Shown piece after piece: positions 44,224 through 51,964 of a stretch of 64,000 nucleotides of DNA. Position numbers and translations under genes: made by a program. The first letter of the stretch is position 1. Each line of letters starts with the position of its first letter. The notes beneath the pieces were generated by a model. It was not told where the DNA came from. It made no database searches and saw only the letters and a program-made list of their open reading frames with translations. The stretch comes from Rubrivivax sp. (GTDB lineage: Bacteria; Pseudomonadota; Gammaproteobacteria; Burkholderiales; Burkholderiaceae_C): assembly GCA_018780805.1 (NCBI GenBank), contig JADMJD010000034.1, positions 1 to 64,000 on the forward strand, in the 5' to 3' direction.

Positions 44224-44250
44224 TTATCGGCGAGATTCGCCGTGACTTGA
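44224..44250 (-). promoter_or_regulatory. Candidate sigma-28 promoter of cheYZ, overlapping motB stop
   Basis: On the minus strand TCAA (44250-44247), 15 nt, then GCCGATAA (44231-44224), an exact match to the sigma-28 -10 consensus with optimal spacing and one mismatch in the -35. The TAA of GCCGATAA is the motB stop codon. It lies 41 bp before cheY. Confidence 0.72.
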
Positions 44251-45192
44251 GGGCGCGGCCTGCGGTGCAAAATCGGGCTTGATGGACGGCAGCACCGGCT
44301 CGGCTTCGGCCTCGGCCTGCGGATCGCGGCCGAAGAAGCGGTCTTCCGCGTCGCGGTTCATCACGATGATGCTGATGCGCCGGTTGGTGGGGGCCCGCGG
44401 GTCCTTGTCGTCGAAGGGCCGGCTGTCGGCCAGGCCCTGGATGCGCAGCATGTGGTCGGGGGGCAGTCCGCCGGACATCAGCTCGCGGCGCGACGCGTTG
44501 GCCCGGTCGGCCGAGAGCTCCCAGTTGCTGTAGCCCCGGTCCTGGCCGCCAAAGATCGCGGCGTCGGTGTGGCCTTCCAGCGTGATGCGGTTGGGCACCT
44601 CGGCCAGGACCTGGCCGATGGTGCGCAGCAGCTCGCGCATGTGCGGCTGCACCACGGCGCTGCCGCTCTCGAACATCGGGCGGTCGTATTCGTCGACGAT
44701 CTGGATGCGCAGGCCCTCGTGGGTCATGTCCAGCCGGATCTGCGCGCTCAGCGCCGCCAGCTGCGGGTTCTGCGCGAGTTTTTCCTTCACCTTGTCCATC
44801 AGGCGTTCCAGGCGCGCAATCTCGGCCCGGCGCTGCTCTTCCTTCAGCGCCTTCAGGTTGATGGTGCGGCGCTCGGCCGGTGTCTCGCCGCTCTTGACCT
44901 GGCCGGAGGTGCGCGTCATGTCCGCACCGCCGCCCTTGAGGATGTGCGACGAATCACCCGAGCCCGAGCCGCCCATCAACGCCACCTTCAGTGGCGACTG
45001 GAAGTAGTCGGAGATACCCTTCTTGTCGCCTTCCGTCGTCGAGCCCAGCAGCCACATCAGCAGGAAGAAGGCCATCATGGCCGTCACGAAGTCGGCGTAG
45101 GCGATCTTCCACGCACCGCCATGCGCCGCATGGCCGTTTTTCTTGATCTTCTTGACGATGATCGGCTGGAGCTTCTTCGCGTCGCCGGCCAT
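44224..45192 (-). CDS. motB: Flagellar stator protein MotB
   Basis: Proton-channel stator subunit that anchors to peptidoglycan. 322 residues. The single N-terminal helix holds the proton-binding Asp (about 34) in [20 protein letters not shown]. The C-terminal OmpA-like domain shows [12 protein letters not shown] and [18 protein letters not shown]. The last codons and stop are also the -10 element of a sigma-28-like promoter for cheY. The gene starts one base after a possible small Pro-rich reading frame that links it to motA. Confidence 0.97.
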   Translation of the reverse strand: MAGDAKKLQPIIVKKIKKNGHAAHGGAWKIAYADFVTAMMAFFLLMWLLGSTTEGDKKGISDYFQSPLKVALMGGSGSGDSSHILKGGGADMTRTSGQVKSGETPAERRTINLKALKEEQRRAEIARLERLMDKVKEKLAQNPQLAALSAQIRLDMTHEGLRIQIVDEYDRPMFESGSAVVQPHMRELLRTIGQVLAEVPNRITLEGHTDAAIFGGQDRGYSNWELSADRANASRRELMSGGLPPDHMLRIQGLADSRPFDDKDPRAPTNRRISIIVMNRDAEDRFFGRDPQAEAEAEPVLPSIKPDFAPQAAPSSHGESRR

Positions 45193-45193
45193 G

Positions 45194-45343
45194 TCAGGTC
45201 TCCAGGCTCAGGGGCATGGGCTGCGAAGGCCTTGCGCCAGGCACGGCCGGGCGCGGCAGTACACCCGCGGTCGGGCGCGGCACCGGCGCGCCGGCCGGGC
45301 GCAGCGGCAGCGGGCGCTGGTTCAGCGAGCCGGTGAAAGTCAC
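45194..45343 (-). CDS. Possible small Pro-rich frame coupling motA to motB
   Basis: A 49-codon frame that starts with GTG overlapping the motA stop codon (GTGA) and ends one base before the motB ATG. It encodes TGSLNQRPLPLRPAGAPVPR and a similar Pro/Arg-rich remainder. No family is recognised and no ribosome site precedes it. In most bacteria motA and motB nearly touch, so this spacer needs an explanation: it may be a coupling device, or only untranslated spacer with a chance frame. Confidence 0.25.
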   Translation of the reverse strand: MTFTGSLNQRPLPLRPAGAPVPRPTAGVLPRPAVPGARPSQPMPLSLET

Positions 45344-46200
45344 TTCTTGCCCTTCACGTGGCCTTCGAGCTCGGTGAAGGTGGGGCGCTCGGTGGAGTAC
45401 AGCACCTTGCGGCCGAACTCGATGGCCACCTGCGGTGCGTAACCCTGCATGCTGGCCAGCAGCGTGGTCTTGATGCACTGCAGTTCCTTGCTGCCCTCTT
45501 CCACCTTCTGCTCCAGCAGGCCGGCCACGGGCTCGGCAAAGGCGTAGGCCAGCAGGATGCCGAGGAAGGTGCCGACCAGGGCCGAGCCGATCATGCCGCC
45601 CAGCACCGCCGGCGGCTGGCCGACCGAGCCCATGGTCTTCACCACGCCCAGCACCGCGGCCACGATGCCGAAGGCCGGCAGGCCACCGGCCACACGCTGG
45701 ATGGCGGCCACCGGCGCATGCGCCTCGTGGTGGTGGGTTTCGATCTCGCTGTCCATCAGCGATTCGATCTCGTGCGCGTTCAGGTTGCCCGAGACCATCA
45801 TGCGCAGGTAGTCGGTGATGAACTCGGTCACGTGGTGGTCGTTGCCCACGGCGGGGTACTTCTGGAACAGCGGCGAGCTGTGCGGGTCCTCGACGTCCTT
45901 TTCAATGGACATCAGGCCTTCCTTGCGCGCCTTCTGCAGGATGTCGTACATCAGCGCCAGCAGCTCCATGTAGCGCGCCTTGGTGTACTTGCTGCCCTTC
46001 AGGCAGGACAACGCACCGGCGATCGTCGACTTGATGACCTTCATCTGGTTGTTCACCAGGAAGGCACCCAGCGTGGCGCCGCCGATCATCGTCATTTCCC
46101 AAGGCAAGGCCTTGAGGATGGGGCCCATGTTGCCGCCGTGGGCGATGAACACCCCGAACACGCAACCGAGCACAACGACCCAGCCGATGATGACGAACAT
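45340..46200 (-). CDS. motA: Flagellar stator protein MotA
   Basis: Stator subunit with four membrane helices, 286 residues. N-terminus MFVIIGWVVVLGCVFGVFIA. The cytoplasmic loop has KARKEGLMSIEKDVEDPHSS; helices 3 and 4 follow, with ALVGTFLGILLAYAFAEPVA containing a conserved Pro. It works with MotB to convert proton flow to torque. A sigma-28-like promoter lies 59 bp upstream, inside the methyltransferase gene. Confidence 0.97.
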   Translation of the reverse strand: MFVIIGWVVVLGCVFGVFIAHGGNMGPILKALPWEMTMIGGATLGAFLVNNQMKVIKSTIAGALSCLKGSKYTKARYMELLALMYDILQKARKEGLMSIEKDVEDPHSSPLFQKYPAVGNDHHVTEFITDYLRMMVSGNLNAHEIESLMDSEIETHHHEAHAPVAAIQRVAGGLPAFGIVAAVLGVVKTMGSVGQPPAVLGGMIGSALVGTFLGILLAYAFAEPVAGLLEQKVEEGSKELQCIKTTLLASMQGYAPQVAIEFGRKVLYSTERPTFTELEGHVKGKK

Positions 46201-46245
46201 GGTGCAGTGAGGTTGATCTGGTTTGCCGTCGGCACCTGCCGCCGG

Positions 46246-47031
46246 TCATTCCCCAGGGATATCGGCGTGGCAGCCGACAGGTTGAGCCGGAATGCGCCAG
46301 GCCAGCACCGGCCGCCCCCCCGGCAGCTCGGCGCGCAGATCGGGCGCCCGCCCGGGCACGCTGAACTCCAGGCTCACGAGCCAGCCACCGGGCAGTTCGT
46401 CGCAGGCCTTGGCCCAGGCGCGGGCCATGCTCTCCGGCCGCTGGAACAGATAAACCAGGGCCAGGCCGCGCCAGGCGCCATCGGCCCACATGTCGCCCCG
46501 CCGCACCTGCGCCCAGGGGCAACGCCAGCGGGTCAGCAGCGCCAGCGGTGCACTCCACTCCAGGCCCTCGATGTGCGCCGCGGGCCAGGCCGAGCGCAGC
46601 GCCTGCAGGCCATCACCCAGGCCGCAGCCGGCATCCAGCACACGGGCGCCGGGGGGCAAGGTCAGCTGGGCCGCCAGCGCATCCAGCGCCTGCGGCGGTG
46701 TCGGGAACAGCGGCGCGTCACGCCAGGCGCGCAGCGGGTAGACCGCCAGCAGCAGCGCCAGCGGCAGCAGCCAGGCCCAGGCCGGCAGGTGGCCGCCTGC
46801 GCCACTGGCCAACAAGGACAAGGGGAAACCGCCCGCCACCCAGGCGCGGCGCCAGAGGCCGCCCTGGCGCAGCGCCAGCACCGTGCCCAGCAAGGATGCC
46901 AGCAGCGCCGCCGAGACCGGCCCGGCCGTGCCGCGCAGCACGGTGAACAGGGCCCAGGCCAGCGCCCAGGCCGCCACCGCCGGCAGCGGCCAGCGCTGCC
47001 AGAGTGCGGGGGTGGAAGGGGACAAAACCAT
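46246..47031 (-). CDS. Membrane-anchored SAM-dependent methyltransferase
   Basis: 261 residues. Three or four hydrophobic segments (about 12-105, for example LLPLALLLAVYPLRAW) precede a class I methyltransferase fold with motif I ARVLDAGCGLGDGLQALR and a second nucleotide-binding acid in HIEGLEWSAPL. The substrate is unknown. It sits between flhC and motA, not a usual place for such a gene in flagellar clusters; the motA promoter lies within its 3' end. The ATG at 47031 (MVLSPSTPALWQ) is chosen since the sequence before it runs into the flhDC terminator. Confidence 0.82.
   Translation of the reverse strand: MVLSPSTPALWQRWPLPAVAAWALAWALFTVLRGTAGPVSAALLASLLGTVLALRQGGLWRRAWVAGGFPLSLLASGAGGHLPAWAWLLPLALLLAVYPLRAWRDAPLFPTPPQALDALAAQLTLPPGARVLDAGCGLGDGLQALRSAWPAAHIEGLEWSAPLALLTRWRCPWAQVRRGDMWADGAWRGLALVYLFQRPESMARAWAKACDELPGGWLVSLEFSVPGRAPDLRAELPGGRPVLAWRIPAQPVGCHADIPGE
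46259..46285 (-). promoter_or_regulatory. Candidate sigma-28 promoter of motAB
   Basis: On the minus strand TCAA (46285-46282), 15 nt, then GCCGATAT (46266-46259): one mismatch in each element against TAAA-N15-GCCGATAA. It lies inside the end of the methyltransferase gene, 59 bp before motA. It has the same TCAA -35 and spacing as the site before cheY. Confidence 0.62.
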
Positions 47032-47111
47032 CGGGCCAGTATCGGCCGCCGGGCACGGTGGCCAGGGCCGGAACAGCGGCCGCAAAACCGCCCTTCCCTG
47101 GCCCCGGAAAG

Positions 47112-47140
47112 AAAAAAGGCGGGTCCCGGAGGACCCGCCT
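47112..47140 (-). terminator. Rho-independent terminator after flhDC
   Basis: In transcript direction a perfect 10-bp stem (AGGCGGGTCC / GGACCCGCCT) with a 4-nt loop runs into TTTTTT. It lies about 100 bp after the flhC stop, separating flhDC from the methyltransferase and motAB. Confidence 0.93.
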
Positions 47141-47241
47141 GAAAGGCACAACGGATGTGCCAGGAGGAGACAAAGCAAGGAACAAACTTGCGCTGCTGTC
47201 CAGGTTGTCGGCCGCCGCCGGCCTGGACTGAAGCCGAAAAC

Positions 47242-47793
47242 TCAGTGCGCGTGTGCAGGAATTTGCAGGGAACCCGCCTGTTTGCCCTTGCCGGCGCGGG
47301 CGGGCGGGTTGCACAGGCCACAGACGAAGTGGCGCGCGATCTCGTGCGGGTGGGTCACGAAGTGGCCACCGCAACTGCTGCAGGCCGTCATCGTCAACAT
47401 GCCGTTGTCGACAAACTTCACCAGGCGCCAGGCGCGGGTGACGCTGAGCTGCGGGTCCAGGCCCTGGGCCTGGATCTCTTCCAGGTACAGCTGGTAGGCC
47501 TTGATGACGGCGTCGATCTCGTCCATTTCGGACGACTTGTTCAGGTACTCGTGGATGTTCAGGAACAGGCTCGAGTGGATGTTGGGCTGCCAGGTCATGA
47601 ACCAGTCGGTGGAAAACGGCAGCTGGCCCTTGCTCGGGCTCTTGCCCGCGACCTCCTTGTACAAACGCAGCAGGCGCTCGTAGCTGAGGTCGGTTTCGCT
47701 CTCCAGCACCTGCAGGCGGGCGCCGAGGTTGATCAGCGTGACGGCACGGTCGATCTGCTTGGCTTCAGTCAGGATGCTCTTGATGCGGGCCAT
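47242..47793 (-). CDS. flhC: Flagellar master regulator subunit FlhC
   Basis: With FlhD forms the FlhD4C2 activator of class 2 flagellar genes. 183 residues. Contains TLINLGARLQVLESETDLSY and WFMTWQPNIHSSLFLNIHEY, and a C-terminal zinc site of four Cys (CSSCGGHFV ... HFVCGLC). The extreme C-terminus is His/Ala-rich. It follows flhD by 45 bp and ends about 100 bp before a strong terminator. Confidence 0.97.
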   Translation of the reverse strand: MARIKSILTEAKQIDRAVTLINLGARLQVLESETDLSYERLLRLYKEVAGKSPSKGQLPFSTDWFMTWQPNIHSSLFLNIHEYLNKSSEMDEIDAVIKAYQLYLEEIQAQGLDPQLSVTRAWRLVKFVDNGMLTMTACSSCGGHFVTHPHEIARHFVCGLCNPPARAGKGKQAGSLQIPAHAH

Positions 47794-47838
47794 GGTGTTG
47801 TCCTCCGGTGGTTCTGCGACGGTGCAGGCAGGTCGGAC

Positions 47839-48162
47839 TCAGGCCGCTTCTTGATGGCGGCCGGCCATCAGGATGCTGGCGTGCAGGCGGCTGACGCCGT
47901 CGTTGGCCGAGGCCTTGCCGTGGCTGGTGAGCAGGTTCCACACCAGATCGTCGTCCATGCGGAAGCGGCACAGCAGCGTGTTGCCGGCGGCGATCTTCAT
48001 CATCTGGGCCGGGGTCAGCATGTCGATCAGGGCGGCGGTGTCTTCGTTGACACCCAGGCGGTACAGGGCTTGTTCACGGTCGACGCGGATCAGGCTCTGC
48101 GCCAGCATCAGGTACGACAGGTTGGCTTCACGAATCTCGGCAAGGATCTGGTCGGCGGTCAT
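47839..48162 (-). CDS. flhD: Flagellar master regulator subunit FlhD
   Basis: Partner of FlhC, 107 residues. Conserved LAEIREANLSYLMLAQSLIR, then REQALYRLGVNEDTAALIDM and LTPAQMMKIAAGNTLLCRFR are diagnostic. No classical sigma-70 promoter stands out upstream, but a perfect inverted repeat lies 112 bp before the start, overlapping the end of the next gene, and is a candidate regulator site. Confidence 0.97.
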   Translation of the reverse strand: MTADQILAEIREANLSYLMLAQSLIRVDREQALYRLGVNEDTAALIDMLTPAQMMKIAAGNTLLCRFRMDDDLVWNLLTSHGKASANDGVSRLHASILMAGRHQEAA

Positions 48163-48273
48163 GGGGTCTCTCCGGTGGGGTCTGTGTTGCAGCGTGAGAT
48201 GAACTGTAGGGATCGGAACTGGCGGGCAACATCAGCCCATTTCCGTCACTGGAGTCCACTTCGCGCCAACGCG

Positions 48274-48296
48274 CGTGTAGGAATTTGCCCTACACG
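48274..48296. promoter_or_regulatory. Perfect inverted repeat upstream of flhDC
   Basis: CGTGTAGG and CCTACACG flank a 7-nt spacer (AATTTGC). The centre is about 123 bp before the flhD start. The right half includes the stop codon of the glycosyltransferase gene. A half-site-like TGTAGG also occurs at 48206-48211. The shape suits a dimeric regulator of flhDC; which one is unknown. Confidence 0.55.
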
Positions 48297-49348
48297 GGCT
48301 GACAAGCCGGTGGAAACGGGTGCTGTTCCCGCAGGGCGCGCGCTTCATCCGGCCGGCCCGTGCCCTCCAGCACCAGGCCCAGGTTGAAGGCTGCCAGCCA
48401 GCTGCCGCGGCCGGGCACGGTCTGCGGCAGGTCGGGCCGTTCGCCCAGGGCCAGGCAGCGGCCCCAGGCGGCTTCGATCATCGGCAGCAAGACCGCGGCA
48501 TGCTGCGGCTGGCCGGCGGCCAGGTCCAGCAGCAAATCGCCCAGTGCAAAGAAGAAGTCGGGCAACTCGGCACAGCGCACCTGCGCCACATCGGCCAGGT
48601 CCATGCCGTCGGCGTGGCGCTGCAGCTGCTTGAGTGCAAACAGGCGCCGCACCACGGCGTCGGGCCACCAGGGGGCCGCCGGAATGGCCAGCGCCAATGC
48701 GCGGGCCAGCGCGGCCTCGGCCTCGGTGTGTTCGTCGTAACTGCCACAGTCCTTGCCGAGCTGGTACCAGAGGTAGGCATCGCCGGGTTGTTCGGCCAGG
48801 GCCTGCTGCAGCAGCAGGCGGTTGCGCCCACGTTTGGTGGCCAGGCGCGCCGGCAGGTAACCGTCGTGGCCGATCTGCACCGGCAAACGCTGCACCGGCA
48901 GCCGGTGCGGCACCTGCTCGTGGATGCGGCCGGCATAACGCAGCGGGCCGGGGAAGACGCGGCTCATCCAGCTGCGCGCCGGGGTTTCTCCGGGGCCGAG
49001 CTGTTCGTGGAACTGCAGTGCGCCGACAAAACCGGCCGGCTGCCCGCGCAACGCAGCCAGCGCCTCGCCGCCGCTGATCAGCCACTCGTCGGCGTCCAGC
49101 ACCAGGTGCCAGCGGGCCGGGGCCAGGTCCAGCGCGGTGTTGCGGGCGGCGGCAAAGTCATCCGGCCAGGGCGCGTGGTGCACCTGCGCCCCGCAGGCCG
49201 CAGCCAGGGCCGGCGTGGCGTCGGTGGAGCCGGTGTCCAGCACCAGCATCTGGTCGACAAAGGGCGCCACGCTGCGCAGCAGGCGCTGGATGCGCGGCGC
49301 CTCGTCACGGGCGATGACGACCAGGGCGAGCGCAGGTTCGGCCAGCAT
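48290..49348 (-). CDS. Family 2 glycosyltransferase with helical C-terminus
   Basis: 352 residues. The GT-A catalytic domain fills the first half: ALVVIARDEAPRIQRLLRS, LVLDTGSTDATPALAA, FAAARNTALD and the DXD-type LVLDADEWLISGG. The C-terminal half is helical and TPR-like, as in GT2 proteins of the SunS/WaaE-like group that transfer sugars to protein or lipid A-core. The donor and acceptor are not evident. The ATG at 49348 gives MLAEPALALVVIARDE. It reads toward flhDC and diverges from glf. Confidence 0.9.
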   Translation of the reverse strand: MLAEPALALVVIARDEAPRIQRLLRSVAPFVDQMLVLDTGSTDATPALAAACGAQVHHAPWPDDFAAARNTALDLAPARWHLVLDADEWLISGGEALAALRGQPAGFVGALQFHEQLGPGETPARSWMSRVFPGPLRYAGRIHEQVPHRLPVQRLPVQIGHDGYLPARLATKRGRNRLLLQQALAEQPGDAYLWYQLGKDCGSYDEHTEAEAALARALALAIPAAPWWPDAVVRRLFALKQLQRHADGMDLADVAQVRCAELPDFFFALGDLLLDLAAGQPQHAAVLLPMIEAAWGRCLALGERPDLPQTVPGRGSWLAAFNLGLVLEGTGRPDEARALREQHPFPPACQPV

Positions 49349-49482
49349 GGGAGGCGCCAATCCTGCCAGTGGTGCCGCCGCCTGCAGCGCCGAGAAAGGC
49401 GGGCAATCCCGCCCACATCGGCGTTTAGCCGCCCGACCCCGCGCCGACACTGGCAGCACTTGTCTTGCCAGGAGCTTCCCCC

Positions 49483-50607
49483 ATGGACACCTTGATCGTC
49501 GGCGCCGGTTTTGCCGGGGCCACCACCGCACGCGAACTGGCCGAGGCCGGGCAGAAGGTGCTGGTGATCGACAAGCGCCCGCACATCGCCGGCAACGCCT
49601 ACGACCGGCTGGACGACGGTGGGGTGCTGGTCCACGAGTACGGCCCGCACATCTTCCACACCAACAGCGAGAAGGTGTTCGAGTACCTCTCGCGCTTCAC
49701 CGCCTGGCGTGCCTACGAACACCGTGTGCTGGCCGTGCCCGATGCCCGCACCGGCGTGCCCTACCCGATGCCGATCAACCGCACCACCATCAACCGCCTG
49801 TACGGCCTGAACCTGGACGAAGCCGGTGTGGCCGACTTCCTGGCCCGCATGCGCGAACCGCGCGAGCCGATCAAGACCTCGGAAGACGTGGTGCTCAACT
49901 CGGTGGGCCGCGACCTGTGCGAAAAGTTCTTCCGCGGCTACACACGCAAGCAGTGGGGCCTGGACCTGAGCGAGCTGGCCGGCGGCGTGGCCGCACGCAT
50001 CCCCACCCGCACCAACGACGACGACCGCTACTTCACCGACCGCTTCCAGGTGATGCCGGTGGACGGCTACACGGCGATGTTCCGCCGCCTGCTGGACCAC
50101 CCCAACATCGAGCTGCGCACCGGCACAGCGTACGAAGACGTGGGCGCCGGCATCGACCGCCGCCGCACCGTCTTCAGCGGCCCGATCGACGAATACTACG
50201 GCCACCGCTTCGGCCGCCTGCCCTACCGCAGCCTGCGCTTCGAGCACCTCCACCTGGCCCAGTGCAGCGAATTCCAGCCCGTGGGCACGGTGAACTACCC
50301 GAACGACCACGCCTACACCCGCATCACCGAGTTCAAGCACCTCACCGGGCAGCCGCACCGCGGCACATCGCTGGTGCGTGAGTACCCCACCGCCGAAGGC
50401 GACCCGTATTACCCGATCCCGAACCCGGCCAACGAAGCCTTGTTCAAGCAGTACGAAGCGCTGGCCGAGGCCGAGACCGAGGTGTTTTTCATCGGCCGCC
50501 TGGCCCAGTACCGCTACTACAACATGGACCAGGTCGTGGCCGCCGCGCTGGCCCTGGCCCGCCGCCTGATCGACGCCCCCGTTGTGGCCAACGCACTCGC
50601 CGAATGA
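49483..50607 (+). CDS. glf: UDP-galactopyranose mutase
   Basis: Flavoenzyme converting UDP-galactopyranose to UDP-galactofuranose, the donor for galactofuranose in surface glycans. 374 residues. The FAD-binding start VGAGFAGATTARELAEAGQK, then KRPHIAGNAYD, HEYGPHIFHTN and the C-terminal FIGRLAQYRYYNMDQVVAAA are characteristic. AGGAG precedes the ATG at 49483. The stop overlaps the next gene (ATGA). Its presence predicts galactofuranose in the local glycan product. Confidence 0.97.
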   Translation: MDTLIVGAGFAGATTARELAEAGQKVLVIDKRPHIAGNAYDRLDDGGVLVHEYGPHIFHTNSEKVFEYLSRFTAWRAYEHRVLAVPDARTGVPYPMPINRTTINRLYGLNLDEAGVADFLARMREPREPIKTSEDVVLNSVGRDLCEKFFRGYTRKQWGLDLSELAGGVAARIPTRTNDDDRYFTDRFQVMPVDGYTAMFRRLLDHPNIELRTGTAYEDVGAGIDRRRTVFSGPIDEYYGHRFGRLPYRSLRFEHLHLAQCSEFQPVGTVNYPNDHAYTRITEFKHLTGQPHRGTSLVREYPTAEGDPYYPIPNPANEALFKQYEALAEAETEVFFIGRLAQYRYYNMDQVVAAALALARRLIDAPVVANALAE

Positions 50608-51875
50608 GAACCCCCATGCCCTACACCACCGTGGTCTGCCTGGACGACCTGACGCGCCTGAAGTTCTGGCCCGCCAAGGAGTTCATGTACGACCTGATCC
50701 GCCTGCCGGCCTGGTATGCCGCGAACCAGGACATCGCCTGCTCGCCGCGCAACGGCCAGCGCAGCAACCTGCTGCCCGGTTTTGACCACCGCCAGTTCCT
50801 GGCCCTGTGCGGCCAGGACGTGGAAGAGCCGGACTGGCCCGCGCTGTACCACGCGGTGCCCGAGGCCGCCGCCGCCTACCTGGCGGCCCACATCCCGGCC
50901 GGTGCGCTGGTGATCAGCTACGAGATGACGCCCTGGCTGCGTGCGGTGATCCACCGCGCCGGCAATGACTGGCTGGACCTGCGCCTGTCGCCGCTGCGTT
51001 TTGCCAGTGACCTGTACCTGGCCGTGCGTGCCAGCAGCCCGGCGCTGTATGCGGCGCTGAAAAAACATGCGCAATCGGCGCAGGCCATCCACTACGAAGC
51101 CATGCTGCTGACGGCGCAGATCCGCCACCGCCGCCGCTACGACGAGCAGAACCTGGCGCTGGACGGCGCCGTGGTCTACATCGGGCAGACCGAGGCCGAT
51201 GCCGCCATCGTCAACGCCCATGGCCGCTACGCGCGCATCAGCGATTTCAAGGCGCAATTCCTGAACGCCGTGGGCCGCGCCAAGGTGTGGTACCGCGCCC
51301 ACCCGGACGGCGGCGCCTTTGCCGACCGCGAGCAGCAGACGCTGGACCGCTTCCTCGGCCAGCCGACGCAACGCTGCGACGACGAGACCTACGACCTGAT
51401 GGCCGGCGACGCCAACGTCAAGCTGATCGGCCTGTCCAGCGGCGCGCTGCAGGAGGCGCAGTGGTTCGGCCGCGAAGCCATCTCGCTGATGGAGCCGGTT
51501 TGCAAGCCGACCTTCGAAGACGGCTTCGACCCCGAGGGTTACCTGCACATCGCGTCACACGACTTCATCAGCGAGCCGCTCTGGGCCGACCTGCTGGGCG
51601 CCCTGCCCCGCGCCGGCGCGGTGTGCATGCCGCCGCGCCACAACATGCTGCGCGAGCTGCACAACGCCTGGTGGGGTTACTCCAGCAGCCAGATCCGCCA
51701 CGCGCACTTCTACCGCCAGGTGATGGACATCCACGGTGGCGCGATGCGCGACCAGCAGAAGGAAACCAAACAACAACTGGAACAGGCGCAGCGCGAGATC
51801 GTGCAGCTGCGCGACCAGCTGCGCCAGGTGCAGGGTGCGTTGCTGACGCTGGCGCGGGACCGCAGCACGGTCTGA
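50604..51875 (+). CDS. Uncharacterised CLDDLTR protein, paralog A
   Basis: 423 residues; function unknown. A paralog lies at 57824. Shared landmarks in order: CLDDLTR near residue 12, SPRNGQRSNLLPGF and FLALCG (about 50-75), a TPWLR segment, RHRRR (about 175), YIGQTEAD, then KLIGLSSGALQEAQWFGREA. That last block resembles the sugar-nucleotide-binding region of GT-B enzymes of capsule type, only a hint. The last 45 residues are a Gln/Glu-rich coiled coil (EQAQREIVQLRDQLRQVQGA). ATGA overlap with glf implies joint expression and a link to galactofuranose use. Confidence 0.8.
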   Translation: MRTPMPYTTVVCLDDLTRLKFWPAKEFMYDLIRLPAWYAANQDIACSPRNGQRSNLLPGFDHRQFLALCGQDVEEPDWPALYHAVPEAAAAYLAAHIPAGALVISYEMTPWLRAVIHRAGNDWLDLRLSPLRFASDLYLAVRASSPALYAALKKHAQSAQAIHYEAMLLTAQIRHRRRYDEQNLALDGAVVYIGQTEADAAIVNAHGRYARISDFKAQFLNAVGRAKVWYRAHPDGGAFADREQQTLDRFLGQPTQRCDDETYDLMAGDANVKLIGLSSGALQEAQWFGREAISLMEPVCKPTFEDGFDPEGYLHIASHDFISEPLWADLLGALPRAGAVCMPPRHNMLRELHNAWWGYSSSQIRHAHFYRQVMDIHGGAMRDQQKETKQQLEQAQREIVQLRDQLRQVQGALLTLARDRSTV

Positions 51876-51915
51876 GGCACAGGCTGGCGGGCCTACGGGC
51901 CTGCCGACAGCAAAA

Positions 51916-51945
51916 ACAAAGACGCCGGCAGCTGCCGGCGTTTTG
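51916..51945. terminator. Bidirectional terminator between convergent genes
   Basis: ACGCCGGC and GCCGGCGT form an 8-bp stem with an AGCT loop, followed by TTTT on the plus strand and a T-rich stretch (TCTTTGTTTTT) on the minus strand. It lies between the paralog A stop and the end of the convergent methyltransferase gene. Confidence 0.88.
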
Positions 51946-51964
51946 CTTCGGGGGGCCTGGCGGA

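Noticed and set aside
47039..47046. GCCGATAC on the minus strand just before the methyltransferase start, like a sigma-28 -10 box
   Set aside because: The matching -35 position reads CTGG, and the box would lie only 8 bp from the start codon.
49399..49414. GC-rich hairpin (GGCGGG / CCCGCC) between the GT2 gene and glf
   Set aside because: It sits in the promoter region of divergent genes and has no clear T-run; a terminator makes no sense there.
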